From Tanytarsus gracilentus (Eukaryota > Arthropoda > Insecta > Diptera > Chironomidae), in assembly GCA_038502055.1 (NCBI GenBank), contig JAXRKN010000042.1, positions 3,348,001 through 3,412,000 on the forward strand: DNA of 64,000 bases. Direction: 5' to 3'. Each line of letters starts with the position of its first letter. The first letter of the stretch is position 1. A program made the translations under genes and the position numbers. The notes beneath the pieces are model-generated. The model did no database searches, was not told the origin of the DNA, and saw only the letters and a program-made list of their open reading frames with translations. Shown here piece after piece: positions 11,801 to 22,888 of this stretch.

Positions 11801-13648
11801 AATGTCGACAAAAAAATTTTGTCTCTTCTTTCACTCTTCAAATAAACAAAATGATCAAGTAAAAACAATGCATTGTTAATTTTTATTTTAAAGTGTAATT
11901 TTACTTTGTGTGCTGTGATGTCGTGGCTTAATACGATTTAGAAATATGCCATGGGTCAGTTTTCAGCTTTTCCGCAGAATTGAGTAGACTGTTGATTTAA
12001 AATTATTTTGTTTGTGTCAAACAAAAGCGGGACAAGTTTTAAATAAATATTTATTAAAAGTATTCAAAGTGCTTCTTGAGAGTTTAGGAAAGCATTTTTA
12101 AATAATAAATTATTTAAAAATATTAAAACAGAGGACAGGAAACTTCCAATGTTCAAAAATATTATTATTAAAGAATTAAGACATTTTTGCTTTCTCATTA
12201 ATTGCAACACATGTTTCAAGTTACTTGAGAAGTTTTATTAATCTTTCATGCTTACATATATTTACAAAACGGTTTTATCGCCGCAGTAATTACTCGAATA
12301 TCGATTAACAATGCTGTTATGAATGTCGAGCTATAATTTGATTAAATTTGAAAAATTCATGAGACACTTGTTGAAAACAAATTGAAATTGCGTGTGACAC
12401 AACTGTTTCCATCGTATGATGGTCATTGGGAAATGTAAAATTTTCGATGGCTTTCCACGCACACCAAAAAGATAATTTAATGTCAAATTCATTCATTAAT
12501 TATTCAAAACTTTACGAACTCTTGTTTTAGCTCCAATTGAGACTTGACTTGGCTGATATGAGAAAGATTTTAATGCGCGATCAACTGAAAGTTTCGTAAT
12601 TATCGCGTGAATCATCTTTTGGTATTGTAAGCTATTATCAAGAGACGATGATCCGCCTTGAGTGACACACAAAGAGTTGATGATTTTTGTCTTCTGCAGT
12701 TAACGCCACACATCATGCTGCGCCGTCAGTCATCAGCTGGCATTAAATTTAATTTATTCGTTGGGCATTTTAGCACGTTTTCTAATGTCATGATTGATTA
12801 TTTGAATAAGACATTATTATGCATCTTAATCTGTTTGTATTTGTGTTGAGGGAATTTTTAATGTTATCAAATATTATTCGAGATTTACCTTAAACCTTCA
12901 AGATAAATTAAAAGAAGAAAAATATTAACAATTTTTTTAATTTCATAATGCGTTAACTGAAAAATAATCTTAAAATATTTTAATATTTTAAAATGCGATG
13001 GCTGGTTGTAAATATTTTATCTGCATTGCAATTCCTTGAAATATTTTTCCTTTAGTACAGCTTTTTATCAGTTTTTGTTTTAAGATTGAATTTCGTTTGC
13101 TTATCTAGAAGTGTGAGTAAACAGATGAGGATTACCATAAACATCTTATCGACATCCTATTTTCTATCACATCTGCACACCAAACACACTCGTGACTCAT
13201 GTGTGTTATGCATCTTTTAAGAAATTTTTCCGACAGCAGCAAAAAATATTGTTCAGTTTGTAAACACATGTTGACAGTGATAGACGCTCGGCCATTTCAC
13301 TTAAATACATCTAATTATCGACTAAAAACAGTTTAAAAATTTTTAAGATCGTAAAATACCAACTTCCGGTCAATTTTTCGGATTTAGCTCAACGATTCCA
13401 TTTGATTTTAATGTGAGAAACGAAAAAACGTGATTTTACGGTTGATTGATGAACAAAAATGAGAAAATGCTTCTATAGAAATTGTTAATTGATGGCATTT
13501 TAAGAGTGAAAATTTTTTTATTCAGCAATTCTTCACACATTCATGAATGAGGCAGCAATTTTTCGGTGTGTCACTAATAAACTTTTTCTCTTCACTCCAT
13601 AGAAAGACCATTTAACGACGAGAGTTAATTAATTAATCGAACGCTACC
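8808..13648. other. 4.8-kb AT-rich region upstream of painless
   Basis: No gene is recognised on either strand. The only distinct feature is a comparatively GC-rich patch around 10140-10320 with promoter-like elements. An acceptor-like CCATAG near 13600-13613 just upstream of the painless ATG suggests a 5' UTR intron. The short open frames in this interval (for example 11650-11868 and 12658-12849) show no domain or splice support. Confidence 0.5.
10223..10456 (+). promoter_or_regulatory. candidate promoter and 5' UTR exon, possibly of painless
   Basis: This GC-richer patch in very AT-rich DNA contains TATATGA at 10223-10229 and an arthropod initiator TCAGTC at 10265-10270. A possible donor (TTAA/GTACGT) lies near 10455. 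The TATA-like sequence is about 40 bases from the initiator, further than usual, so only one of the two may be real. The next plus-strand gene is painless, whose ATG is preceded by an acceptor, making a 3-kb first intron possible. This is inference without transcript data. Confidence 0.3.
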
Positions 13649-16600
13649 ATGACATCAATTAACATCTCATCTTGTCTCGAAAATCCACAGGTAATTAGAA
13701 ACCCACAAAATGTTCCATTGTTTACTCAAATAATTCTCAATATTTATTTTTTAGAGTGAATTAAGAAACGCCTTTCAGAGAAGGAATTTGGATGGTTTCA
13801 AAATCGCATTGGTGAACCTCCAAGCGAATCCCAATCATATTGACACAAGAAATGGAATCACCATCTTTGAAGATATCTTGCAGACACCAAACACAGCATC
13901 ATTTATAACGTTGTGCATTGATAATGGAGCTGACTTATATTCGGTAAAAATTTCTTACAGCAACTTTACTTTGAAATTATAATTCGTGAATTGCTAAATT
14001 TAAAAATTTACAAATTTTCTCTCGTTTAAAGAAAAACTCTCACGGTCGATATGCATTACATTATGCAGCGGAATCATTATCATCTCTGAATTTAAAGGCA
14101 TTTCTAGCTCGTTATGACCGAAACAAAATTAATGTGAAATATTATGATAAAAATTCTCTTCATTTGATCATTGAATTGCTACCGAAGCTTAATGATGTCG
14201 ATTATGAAAATGGTGTGGAGTGTGTGAAAATTTTAGTTGATTATGGATGCAGTGTGAATATGCCAAACGACAAGTCAAGAACACCTTTTAATTTACTATT
14301 AAGAGCACAAGCTAAGCTAAGGAACAAATATGATTTAGTCGACTACATCTTAAAAAATGTGACGTTTGTTGATCTTTACACTTATCGAGAAAAGGAGATG
14401 ATCGAGTTGTTTGAAAAGAATAACCCACACCATAAACTACCGACAAGAATTGAAAAAAAAATCGATGTTGATTACATGGAATCGTTGATACGAAAACAAG
14501 AAGAAGAAAACTTCATTGCGGACTATCAAAAGTTCAAGGAGCTAAACGAACAGGAAAATGATGAAAATAAATCTAATAACTTGAAGGAAATTTTGGCTCA
14601 ATTTTTGTACAGAGCAGTTGAATATGATCGCGAAAATATTGTTCAATTTTTAATTGATGATGGAGCTGATGTCAATGCACAACTACCAAGCATTACTAAA
14701 AACTATTCAACAGTAGAGCTTGCATGTCTAAGAGGAAATTATAGAATTCTCGAAATATTATGCAAATCAGTTGATAAAATGTCTGCAGTTTCAACTGAAA
14801 GGAAAACAAATATTCTACACATAATAACTAAACATTTTGGCATGGATCCTAGCAGAAATCCTCTACATAGCTATGAAAAATGTTTTGAAATAGCTATCAA
14901 GCATTGCGATAAAAAAATGATTAATCAGCAAGATGAAAATGACACAACTCCTCTTCATTACGCAGCAAGATATCAAAATGAAAGTGCTGTGCTTTGTTTA
15001 TTGAAAAAGGGTAAGAGATTATCTAATTTAATTTTCATATTAAGTTTTTTAATTGTGTTTTTTAGGTGCATACATTGGCACAAAAGATGTGACTCAAAAT
15101 ACTCCAATTGATTGTATGACTCACAATACTTTCAAAAAATACCTCGATGAATGTATTACCGCGAAACCTCGAAAATTTGGAGATGAAGAGCAGGAAATTA
15201 TCATTGACTATAACTTCTTGATGCCGCCAAAGAAATCGGAGGAATTTGGACCTGAAATTGGACCTCTTGAAAATATCACAAAGCATCAAGAACTTCGTCC
15301 ACTAATTGCTCATCCAGTTTTAGCTAGCTACCTCTTTTTAAAATGGTCAAAATTATCTCTTTTGTTCCATCTTAATCTTGCATTATTTGGGTTTTTCATT
15401 GGCTCTCTGATTTACTATATCGTCCTCAGTCAAACAGTGCCACACGAAGAACAAGATGGGAGCTATAGTTTAGCCGCTTTTAAGATCTTTTCAATCATCA
15501 GTATCATCATGATTTTCTTAAGAGAACTTTTTCAATTCATTTTATCACCTCAAAGATATCTCAAAAGCATCATCAACTATTTTGAAATTGGTTTGATCAT
15601 TCTTGGCATTGTATTGATTTCAAATGGAACCGGAGATTCGAATACTGCTCATATGAGAATTTTGAGAGCAGTTACGATTTTATTTGCTGCATATGAATTA
15701 TTGCAACACATCGGGACATTGCCTTACTTCAGCATCTCGACACACATGGTTATTTTGAAGAAAGTTGCATTAACTTTCCTCAAGTCATTGGTCTTGTATT
15801 CGACCTTGATTTTCTCATTTGCGCTGTGTTTTTTCTCGTTGTTTGGAGGAGCAAAAATGGAAAATAAAAATAATGGAGCCGAATCAAAAAATTCCACTGA
15901 AGAACACCAAGGTGAGATTTAATTTTTGTTTTAAAAGTGCTCATTTTCACCCACTGTGTAACTATTTACAGACGACGCCTATAATTCATTTGGATATCCT
16001 GGAATTGCAATTATCAAGACAATGGTAATTTTACAAATTTTAGATAGGAAAATTTTTAACAAACGATTTTTTGTTTTTCATATAGGTCATGTTAACAGGA
16101 GAGTTTGATGCTGCATCCCTCGGTCTTGACGAAAATAACGCTTCTTATTCGATCATATTTTTACTTTTCGTCTTTTTAATGACAATAGTTTTATTTAATT
16201 TACTTAATGCCCTCGCAATCGAAGACACCCAACAAATTAAGCTTGAAGGAGAACTTGTAGATTTATGCGAGCGAATCAAAGTTTTGAGTAAATATGAAGA
16301 AACTATTTTGAGCCGTTCAGGAAGATGGCAGTGGCTTAAGAAAACTATAAGCATTTTTCCGTATGGAATTCCACTTGGAAAAGTTATTATTCGTCCTGAT
16401 AAGAACAATGAAATTTTTATTTACAAAGAAGCTTCTAGCGTGACTATAAATATTGATGAGCAAGAGCTTCAGAGCTTCAATAACAACATATCACTCAATA
16501 AAAAGTTGTTAGCTGGGCAAAAACCCGAGAAATATTCAAAAAAAATGGATGGAAAAGTTATGAAAAAGATACGCAAAATTTTCGATGAGCGTAAAGAGAA

Positions 16601-16715
16601 TAATAACGATGATCAAATCGATGCATTAAACGCAAGGATATCAAGTTTGGAATCTGAAATAAGACTTTTGAAATCAAATATTCAAGATTTAATAGATTTG
16701 CTGCGCAGAAACTGA
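13649..16715 (+). CDS. pain: painless, TRPA-family cation channel
   Basis: Six exons: 13649-13690, 13755-13943, 14032-15010, 15066-15911, 15972-16024 and 16086-16715. All junctions are in phase and give 912 residues, close to the 913 I recall for the fly protein. The N-terminal half holds degenerate ankyrin repeats (for example HGRYALHYAAE, TPLHYAARYQNESAVLCLL). It leads through IIIDYNFLMPP to the membrane region starting with SYLFLKWSKLSLLFHLN (about residue 491). TM2-TM5 follow, including SISTHMVILKKVALTFLKS (about residues 626-644). The pore region is VMLTGEFDA (704-712), TM6 is FLMTIVLFNLLNALAIEDTQ, and the end is a coiled coil. Each of these blocks aligns to Drosophila painless. The channel acts in nociceptive neurons, sensing noxious heat and mechanical stimuli. 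A poly(A) signal lies at 16775-16780. Confidence 0.96.
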
Positions 16716-17141
16716 TAAAATTTTATATCAGAGTTTTTTAAATGGAATGTATTTAACAGCTTGATTTAAGATTAAATAAAAGTATCGAGAAAGAGCTTTA
16801 TCATCCGTATTAAAAATTATATCTTGACCACATTAAAAAATAACCAAAAATTAAAAATATTTCAGAGAAAAAGAAACGATTTTTTTATTCGAAAAAAGTT
16901 TTTTAAAACTTAACATGTAACGTATTTTTTTAAAAGCCCATTTGTTTTTTCATCAGTGCTAAAAAAATCAAAACAAAAAAATAATTTCAAGTTTATCTCA
17001 ACATTATTTCAACATTATCTCTGCATTAACTTTTATATTTAAAGCTTTAAGCAATTGGTAAGTTACTCTGGAATCATATCCATTTCAAGATATAACTCAG
17101 CCGATCTTATTTATCAGAATTCGCAAATAATTTTGTGAGTC

Positions 17142-17711
17142 ATGGAATCGGCAATGGATTTTATTGAAAAGCGACTTGATTCAATTGGAAATGCACTTGG
17201 CATCGACAACGAAGATGAGACGAATGTTGTTAATGGGAATCTAACTGAATCCCTGCTTTCAGCCAGTAGCTTAATAACAAGCGCAAGCAGTGGTCGTGAA
17301 AAAGTCGCTGAAGTTATGAAGAGAACAGACGAACTCGAAACTTATCTTGATCCGGAATTCCTCAATGATCAGCAGAGTATTAAAAGTAAGGAGGCTTATA
17401 TCAACACTATCGCAAATGAATTGGCATCCAGTTTCGAGACACTACAAAAGATCAAGTCGCTTGAACCGACACTCGGTGCTGAGTACTTCACCAACATTCC
17501 CGATGTTAGTGAAAAAGTAAAGGAAATGAATGAAAATTTATCCACTAGTCAACAACAGAATGAAATTATGGAGGAAAGTTTGATGCTTTCTATGCAAAGA
17601 TATGCTGAGATTCAAAATGGCTTGAGAGATGAGCTTGAGAAGCTAACTGATAGACTCGATAAGTTCGAAGAAAGAGTTGAAAGCGCCAAAAAAAGAGCAA
17701 TCAACGAATAG
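17142..17711 (+). CDS. DCTN3-p24: dynactin subunit 3 (p24)
   Basis: A single-exon reading frame of 189 residues, about the size of animal dynactin p22/p24. It opens MESAMDFIEKRLDSIGNALG, followed by ESLLSASSLITSASSGREKVAEVMKR and TDELETYLDPEF, the most family-like stretch. The rest is almost entirely helical and ends in a long coiled coil (residues about 120-187). In other animals p24 sits in the dynactin shoulder with p50 dynamitin and p150, coupling dynein to cargo and to spindle and centrosome sites in the cytoplasm. The start codon is the first ATG after several in-frame stops. A 1.6-kb DNA transposon is inserted 27 bases after the stop codon, so the 3' UTR is largely or wholly transposon-derived unless cleavage occurs at once. 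Confidence 0.85.
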   Translation: MESAMDFIEKRLDSIGNALGIDNEDETNVVNGNLTESLLSASSLITSASSGREKVAEVMKRTDELETYLDPEFLNDQQSIKSKEAYINTIANELASSFETLQKIKSLEPTLGAEYFTNIPDVSEKVKEMNENLSTSQQQNEIMEESLMLSMQRYAEIQNGLRDELEKLTDRLDKFEERVESAKKRAINE

Positions 17712-17738
17712 AGTAAATTTTGGAAATCTGATAAAATA

Positions 17739-19373
17739 GGGTCCCTGTACATAATTTCTTAGTAAACCGTGAAAATTAAATTTAAAACTGCAAATTCCTA
17801 CTGATGGCACTGATGAAATTCAACAAAAATATATTTTTCGTGTAGCTAATGTGTTTATCTTTAATTCAAGACCTTTATCAAAATTTTGCGTTGCCACGTT
17901 CATCCTTAAAAATGGTGTTTTTTCTTGCTCATAATTTCTTAGTTGATGTCCATAATTTCTTAGTAAATCTGCTCATAATTTCTTAGTAGAAAGTTAAATC
18001 AATTTTAGACTTGGAAGCAATAACCAAAAAGGCATGTTATGCATATTTTAATTGTTGGAAAATATATCAAGATTTTAAGTAAAAATATTTCAGAGTTGTT
18101 AAATCAGCATGCAGCATGATATATGCTTAAACTTCATAAAATATCCCAGTTTTATGTGTAAATTAAATCAAAAGTCTTAAAAAGACCACAAGATTAATAA
18201 AATTGATACATAATTTTAAAAGCCATTTTAAGCTTGTGATTCTTATCATAAATTAACACTTGCAGAAATAATTTTATGTCCAACACGCTGAAAAAAGGTC
18301 GAGCAAGATGAGAGAAAATTCATATAAAAATAATATCTCATTTTTAAGCATCAATGCATTAAAAGGTGAAATAAAATGAAAGTTTAAGTTAGGCAAAAAG
18401 CCTTTCCAGTTAAGCAATCAATTTTTACTATCAGGAACAACTCATTCAGTCGTGATTAAAGTTAGTAATAATTAATTTGGATCATGTTCCTGCCTAGTTA
18501 TTGCATTTCATAATTGCAAATATTTAATCTTATAGTTCCGTTGATATCCATTTCCGATGAACTGGATCTTAGTTCCGCTGGCATCGCCTTTAGCACTTCC
18601 ACTTCCCAAAATTTTAATTTTATTAGATTTTTTTGTATTACTGAATTTATGTTAAACTGGTTCTCATGTCCATGTCCAGCGCTGGATCTTAGTTCCGCTG
18701 GATCTTACTTCCAGCACTAATTTTTTTTATTTTCATTGAACCTTGCACAACCTTGTCTATAAGCACTTACTGCACGTTACTTTATCAAAAATGACAGTTC
18801 CACTTCAAAAGCAGTGCTTGTTATCCTTGCAATTTCCTTCATATTTGTCAGCAATACCTTAAAATACTTGTTTTCAAATTATTTTCAGCATGTTCACACC
18901 CCAAAAATAGTTTTTATAGACAATTCAAGTAATTTTTTTCATCAAATTCCTAAGACTGCTTCACCAAAATTTACTAAGAAATTATGAGCAAATCAACTAA
19001 GAAATTATAAGCACCTTTAAAAGATCATTTTAAAGGATACGGCACCATTTTGGATGAACATCAAACTAATAATTTAAATCTTTGATGTTTAATTGACACA
19101 AAAAAATTTAATTCATAAATAATTAAGTGATTTTCTTAAAGAAAATCAATGAAATATGCGAAGGCTATCGATGTATGGAAAATCTTATTTAAAGCTTTTA
19201 TGGCATTTAACGTCCTTAAAATTCTGTCGAACCTTTATGACAATGGTGTAGAATGATAAAACACGCAGATTAAACACTTGGAGTTAGGCATTTGGATTTG
19301 AAGACAAAAAGTTATCGCAATATGAAATTTTACTAAGAAATTATGGTCACTAAGAAATTATGTACAGGGACCC
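17739..19373. mobile_element. non-autonomous TA-flanked DNA transposon with eight copies of a 14-bp motif
   Basis: Terminal inverted repeats begin GGGTCCCTGTACATAATTTC on the left and mirror it on the right (…TGTACAGGGACCC). The dinucleotide TA flanks both ends (17737-17738, 19374-19375), as in Tc1/mariner insertions. The motif CATAATTTCTTAGT occurs four times forward near the left end (17750, 17930, 17951, 17974). It occurs four times reversed near the right end (18973, 18996 with one change, 19332, 19349). Such motifs probably bind the transposase, which is inference. The centre has a 20-bp direct repeat (18562-18581 and 18682-18701). No transposase frame remains. AATAAA occurs inside at 18196-18201. 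Confidence 0.88.
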
Positions 19374-19375
19374 TA

Positions 19376-21654
19376 TACTAATTTTAATTTAAATATTTTT
19401 TTGGTATTCAATAAAGCAAAGATCACATGAAGCTCGGAAAAGAACGTTAAAAAGTATTTAATTCAAATCAAATGAATCTAATTTAAAAAAAATGTCTTAA
19501 AACTTTTTGTTATCATATATATATAGAACCACAAGAAAAATCAGCTCTTTCTTAATCACTGAGGAATAGCTTTTAATTATCATTAGAAAAGATAAAATCT
19601 CACTCAGAGAGGTAGAAGGACATTCTTCAATTCAAATAAAGTGCTCAAAGGCAAGATTTTAATTTTTGATGAAGGAATTGAAAAGTTAAATTGAAGGGAG
19701 AAAACTAATTTGTCATCAAGACGATTGCGAAAATAGAAAGGGTTTGCTTTTCGGAAGGAATTTTCATCGGTGTAAAAAAGGCCATAATTTTGATAGAATT
19801 TTCAAAGATTAAAACGTTTCTTCATCTCCTTTTGCATCTTTGCAATCTTCTCTTGATTTGGCTCTTTGTGGAAATGCGAAGTAATTAAAAGGCTTTTCAA
19901 TTTCATCGTCACAATTTGATTTGAGTGAATTTTCTAGAAACGATTTAATTTATGAGAAATTTACTTAAATTTGAAGAAAAAAAATTGATATAATTTTCCG
20001 TACCACATTATAGTTTCACAACTTTTCATGCACACATCCTTCCTTAAAGCAACACAACTCATTTTGTGCCATTCTTTTCGAAAAATTTTCAACAGCAGTT
20101 GGCAATGGTTAGAGCAATCTTCATAGGGTGAAAAAATTATTATTCCAATCAAGTGCTTGTGCATCCATCTGTAGAAAAGTAAATACACTTTATTAGCCCA
20201 TTTATTCCTTCACGCCTTCTCATCTTCATCTTCTTGAAAAATCTTTTTTGATCTTGAATTTAGGAAAAATATTTGAAGATGGGAGCAAAAAATAACATCC
20301 AGATGATAGCATGAAGAAGAAAGTCCATAAATGGAATCGTTTTTAACAAGATTTTTCCGGAAAATAAAAATTCAAATTTTCTTCTTGCATCACTGATGCG
20401 TGTTTGCCATGTCTCGATGTAAAACGTTCGCAATTTAAAATCAAGAGAGATTTTCAAAGGAAGGAAAATTGTTTGAAGGAGTTCGATGGAATATTGAGAG
20501 TAAGTAAACACATTCGAGACATTTCTTGTTTGCATCACAAATGTCCTGATCTGAAGAATTTAAATCGTTCTTGCTTCACGTTCGAATATCTATTTGAAAA
20601 TTTTCAAATTAATTGATTTTAAACTTAAATCGGGAAATGCTGCCATGTGATAAGTAAAATTTTACAAGTTCACATAACAAAAATACGACGAAATTTTAAG
20701 AGTACGAAAAAAGAAATTTCGCAAAAAAAGATAGAAAAAAACATTTTAACTCTAATAACGTTACTGAGAGAATTTTCACCACTTATTTGCTTTTTCCTCT
20801 TCAATAACAAACTCATAAAATTGTCTCTATCATCATTTTCACACTGTTCATTCATTTCGGAAATGCCGCACTCCACAATCGATGTAATAATATTTTTTTC
20901 ACGATGGTAATCTCATATATGAGTGTCTCAAATTTAACTTTAACTACCTTAAAAGTGGATTTTATTTTCGGCAAAAATTCAACGACAAACCCATATTTAT
21001 CTTCAAAAAAGAGTTAACCTCAAGGGAGTCTAAAAATAGAGATGCAGAGACAAAGAAGGAAATATTCTTCTCTCGTTTGTCGTATTGAATATTTTTTTTC
21101 ATAAGGCCGATAGGCTACGTGAGAAATTACAGCTCCATGTAGGGAAATATTGGGGTGCAAGTTTGAAAAGGGACAAGGGTCCTCTAAGCTAAATTAATTG
21201 ATTTCATTTTCAATATTTTCTCATCAAGAACATAAATCAGAGCATGAAATTGATGTGAGTGTGATTTATAAACAATGAAATAAGTGTAGGACTCTGTTTG
21301 GCTTCTCTATTAATTCACATAATACCATTAATTACCAGAGAGATTTTCTTCATAATTTAATTGACTTCACATCACCGCAATGTCAATTCAATAAGTTGAA
21401 GGAATAATGGAGAACCAAGAACAGAAGAGCAAAATAATTGTCGTTAATTAACTTTTTTAATGAGATTTTTCTCCTCATTTAATTTTATAGAACGTGGAAT
21501 TCCTATTTGGGAATTTTTCTAAAAAAACTATATGGAACGATAAATTAAATAAATTATTTTTCAACAAGATTTTATTAAAATGCTTTTTAATAATCCACAT
21601 GCAATTGCTGTGATACAAATATAGCACTCGTGAAAAGTGAAGATTAAAAAGATG
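19376..21654. other. intergenic region without recognised genes
   Basis: AT-rich sequence between the dynactin p24-linked transposon and repeat element A. An AATAAA near 19410 could be the original poly(A) signal of the dynactin p24 gene. Open frames of 70-90 codons around 20260-20910 overlap one another on both strands and show no domain, start context or splicing support. Confidence 0.5.
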
Positions 21655-22575
21655 TTTTTAGTGTAACCCACGAAGTGGTGTAACACTTATATGCGCCTAT
21701 TTCCGTCCGTCCGTCCGTCCGTCCGTCTGTCTGTCTGTCCGTCTGTTCCATCGAGATCTCGGCTCCTGAGATAGCTAGAGACTTCTAGTTTTCGCCAAAT
21801 GGTAGGTCTATGAATTTAGATTCGGCCATTTTAGGAATTATGAGGGTCATGACCACAGGTCGTGCCATGGACAGCCCTAAATGCCATTTTTCATACAAAT
21901 TTCCTGTTATATGGCTTCATGTATGTCGTTGAACTCGTATTTGTATCAGGAATCGAAAGGCATTGATGATATTTGAGGAATGTCTATCATGGCCATCCAA
22001 GAGTGCCACCAATGTCCATCAGTGCCGGCCAGTAGTGCCCCTAATGTCCATTTTTTAAAAGTATGGCTTCATGTACCTCGTTGAACTCGTAATTGCATCA
22101 GGAATTGATTAGCATTGATGATTTTGAAGAATGACCGTCACGGCCGGCCAGGAGTGTCCAAGGAATGCCACTAATGTCCATTTTTTAGAAGTATGGCTTC
22201 ATGTACCTCGTTGAACTCGTAATTGAAAACGGAACACATGGAAAATGGAACACATAGAAAATGGAACACATGGAAAACGAAACATGATGAAAATGGAACA
22301 CATGGAAAATGAAACACAGTCGAAACACAGTGGGAAGCCATTTTGGGAAGCCATTTTTGAGAAGCCATTTTGGGAAGCCATTTTTGGGAAGCCATTTTGG
22401 GAAGCCATTTTTGGGAAGCCATTTTGGGAAGCCATTTTTGGGAAGCCATTTTGGGAAGCCATTTTTGGGAAGCCAAAAGGGGAGGCCAGAAGAGGAAGCC
22501 AAAGGGGAAGCCAATACTGATCTGTTACAAGTGGGTTACACGGCAACACCCACGTGTGGGTTTTGAAACATTTTT
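21655..22575 (-). mobile_element. repeat element A of a Helentron-like family (minus orientation)
   Basis: The same family as the pair at 56347-58292, inverted. An 11-bp perfect subterminal inverted repeat, GTGTAACCCAC at 21661-21671, matches GTGGGTTACAC at 22531-22541. A hairpin around CCAC-loop-GTGG lies at the 3' end (left here), followed by a (TCCG)n/(TCTG)n microsatellite at about 21703-21740. Near-identical blocks of about 130 bases are repeated inside (around 21900-22200). A 17-bp minisatellite related to TGGAAAATGGAACACA lies at about 22228-22310. A minisatellite of GGGAAGCCATTTT units lies at about 22319-22480. The 5' end carries CCCACGTGTGGG. Frames that read through the minisatellites are artefacts. 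The element lies 313 bases before the ARMC3-like start codon. Confidence 0.8.
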
Positions 22576-22888
22576 TTTCTCATTTTTCCTTACACATAAG
22601 CAGCATTTTCTTTTTATCCTTCGATTTGAGAGCTGAATGTGTAAAGTTTTTCTAACATCTGTATCGACATGTTCCCTTCCATGTATTACAAGGCGCTTGA
22701 TGATTTATGACTGTTCTCTTTTTCTATTAGCCAATTTATCGCTCGACGTCTTGTTGATCGAAAAATTGTGATTTCGAATTTTTAAGGAGAAAACTTTTTT
22801 ACGCTTGCTTAACTTTTCTAATGAGCTTCAACAGTCATCAAGTGATCCTTGACATTTATTTTCACCTGAGAGTTTTCTGACAAAAAAA

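Noticed and set aside
20260..20910. Cluster of 68-92 codon frames on both strands
   Set aside because: Mutually overlapping on opposite strands, with no domains and no start context.
22171..22636. Six overlapping open frames of 85-116 codons on both strands with repeats such as MASQKWLPK
   Set aside because: They are read-through of the minisatellite in element A, whose unit has few stops. Several frames on both strands are open at once, which is not a coding signature.
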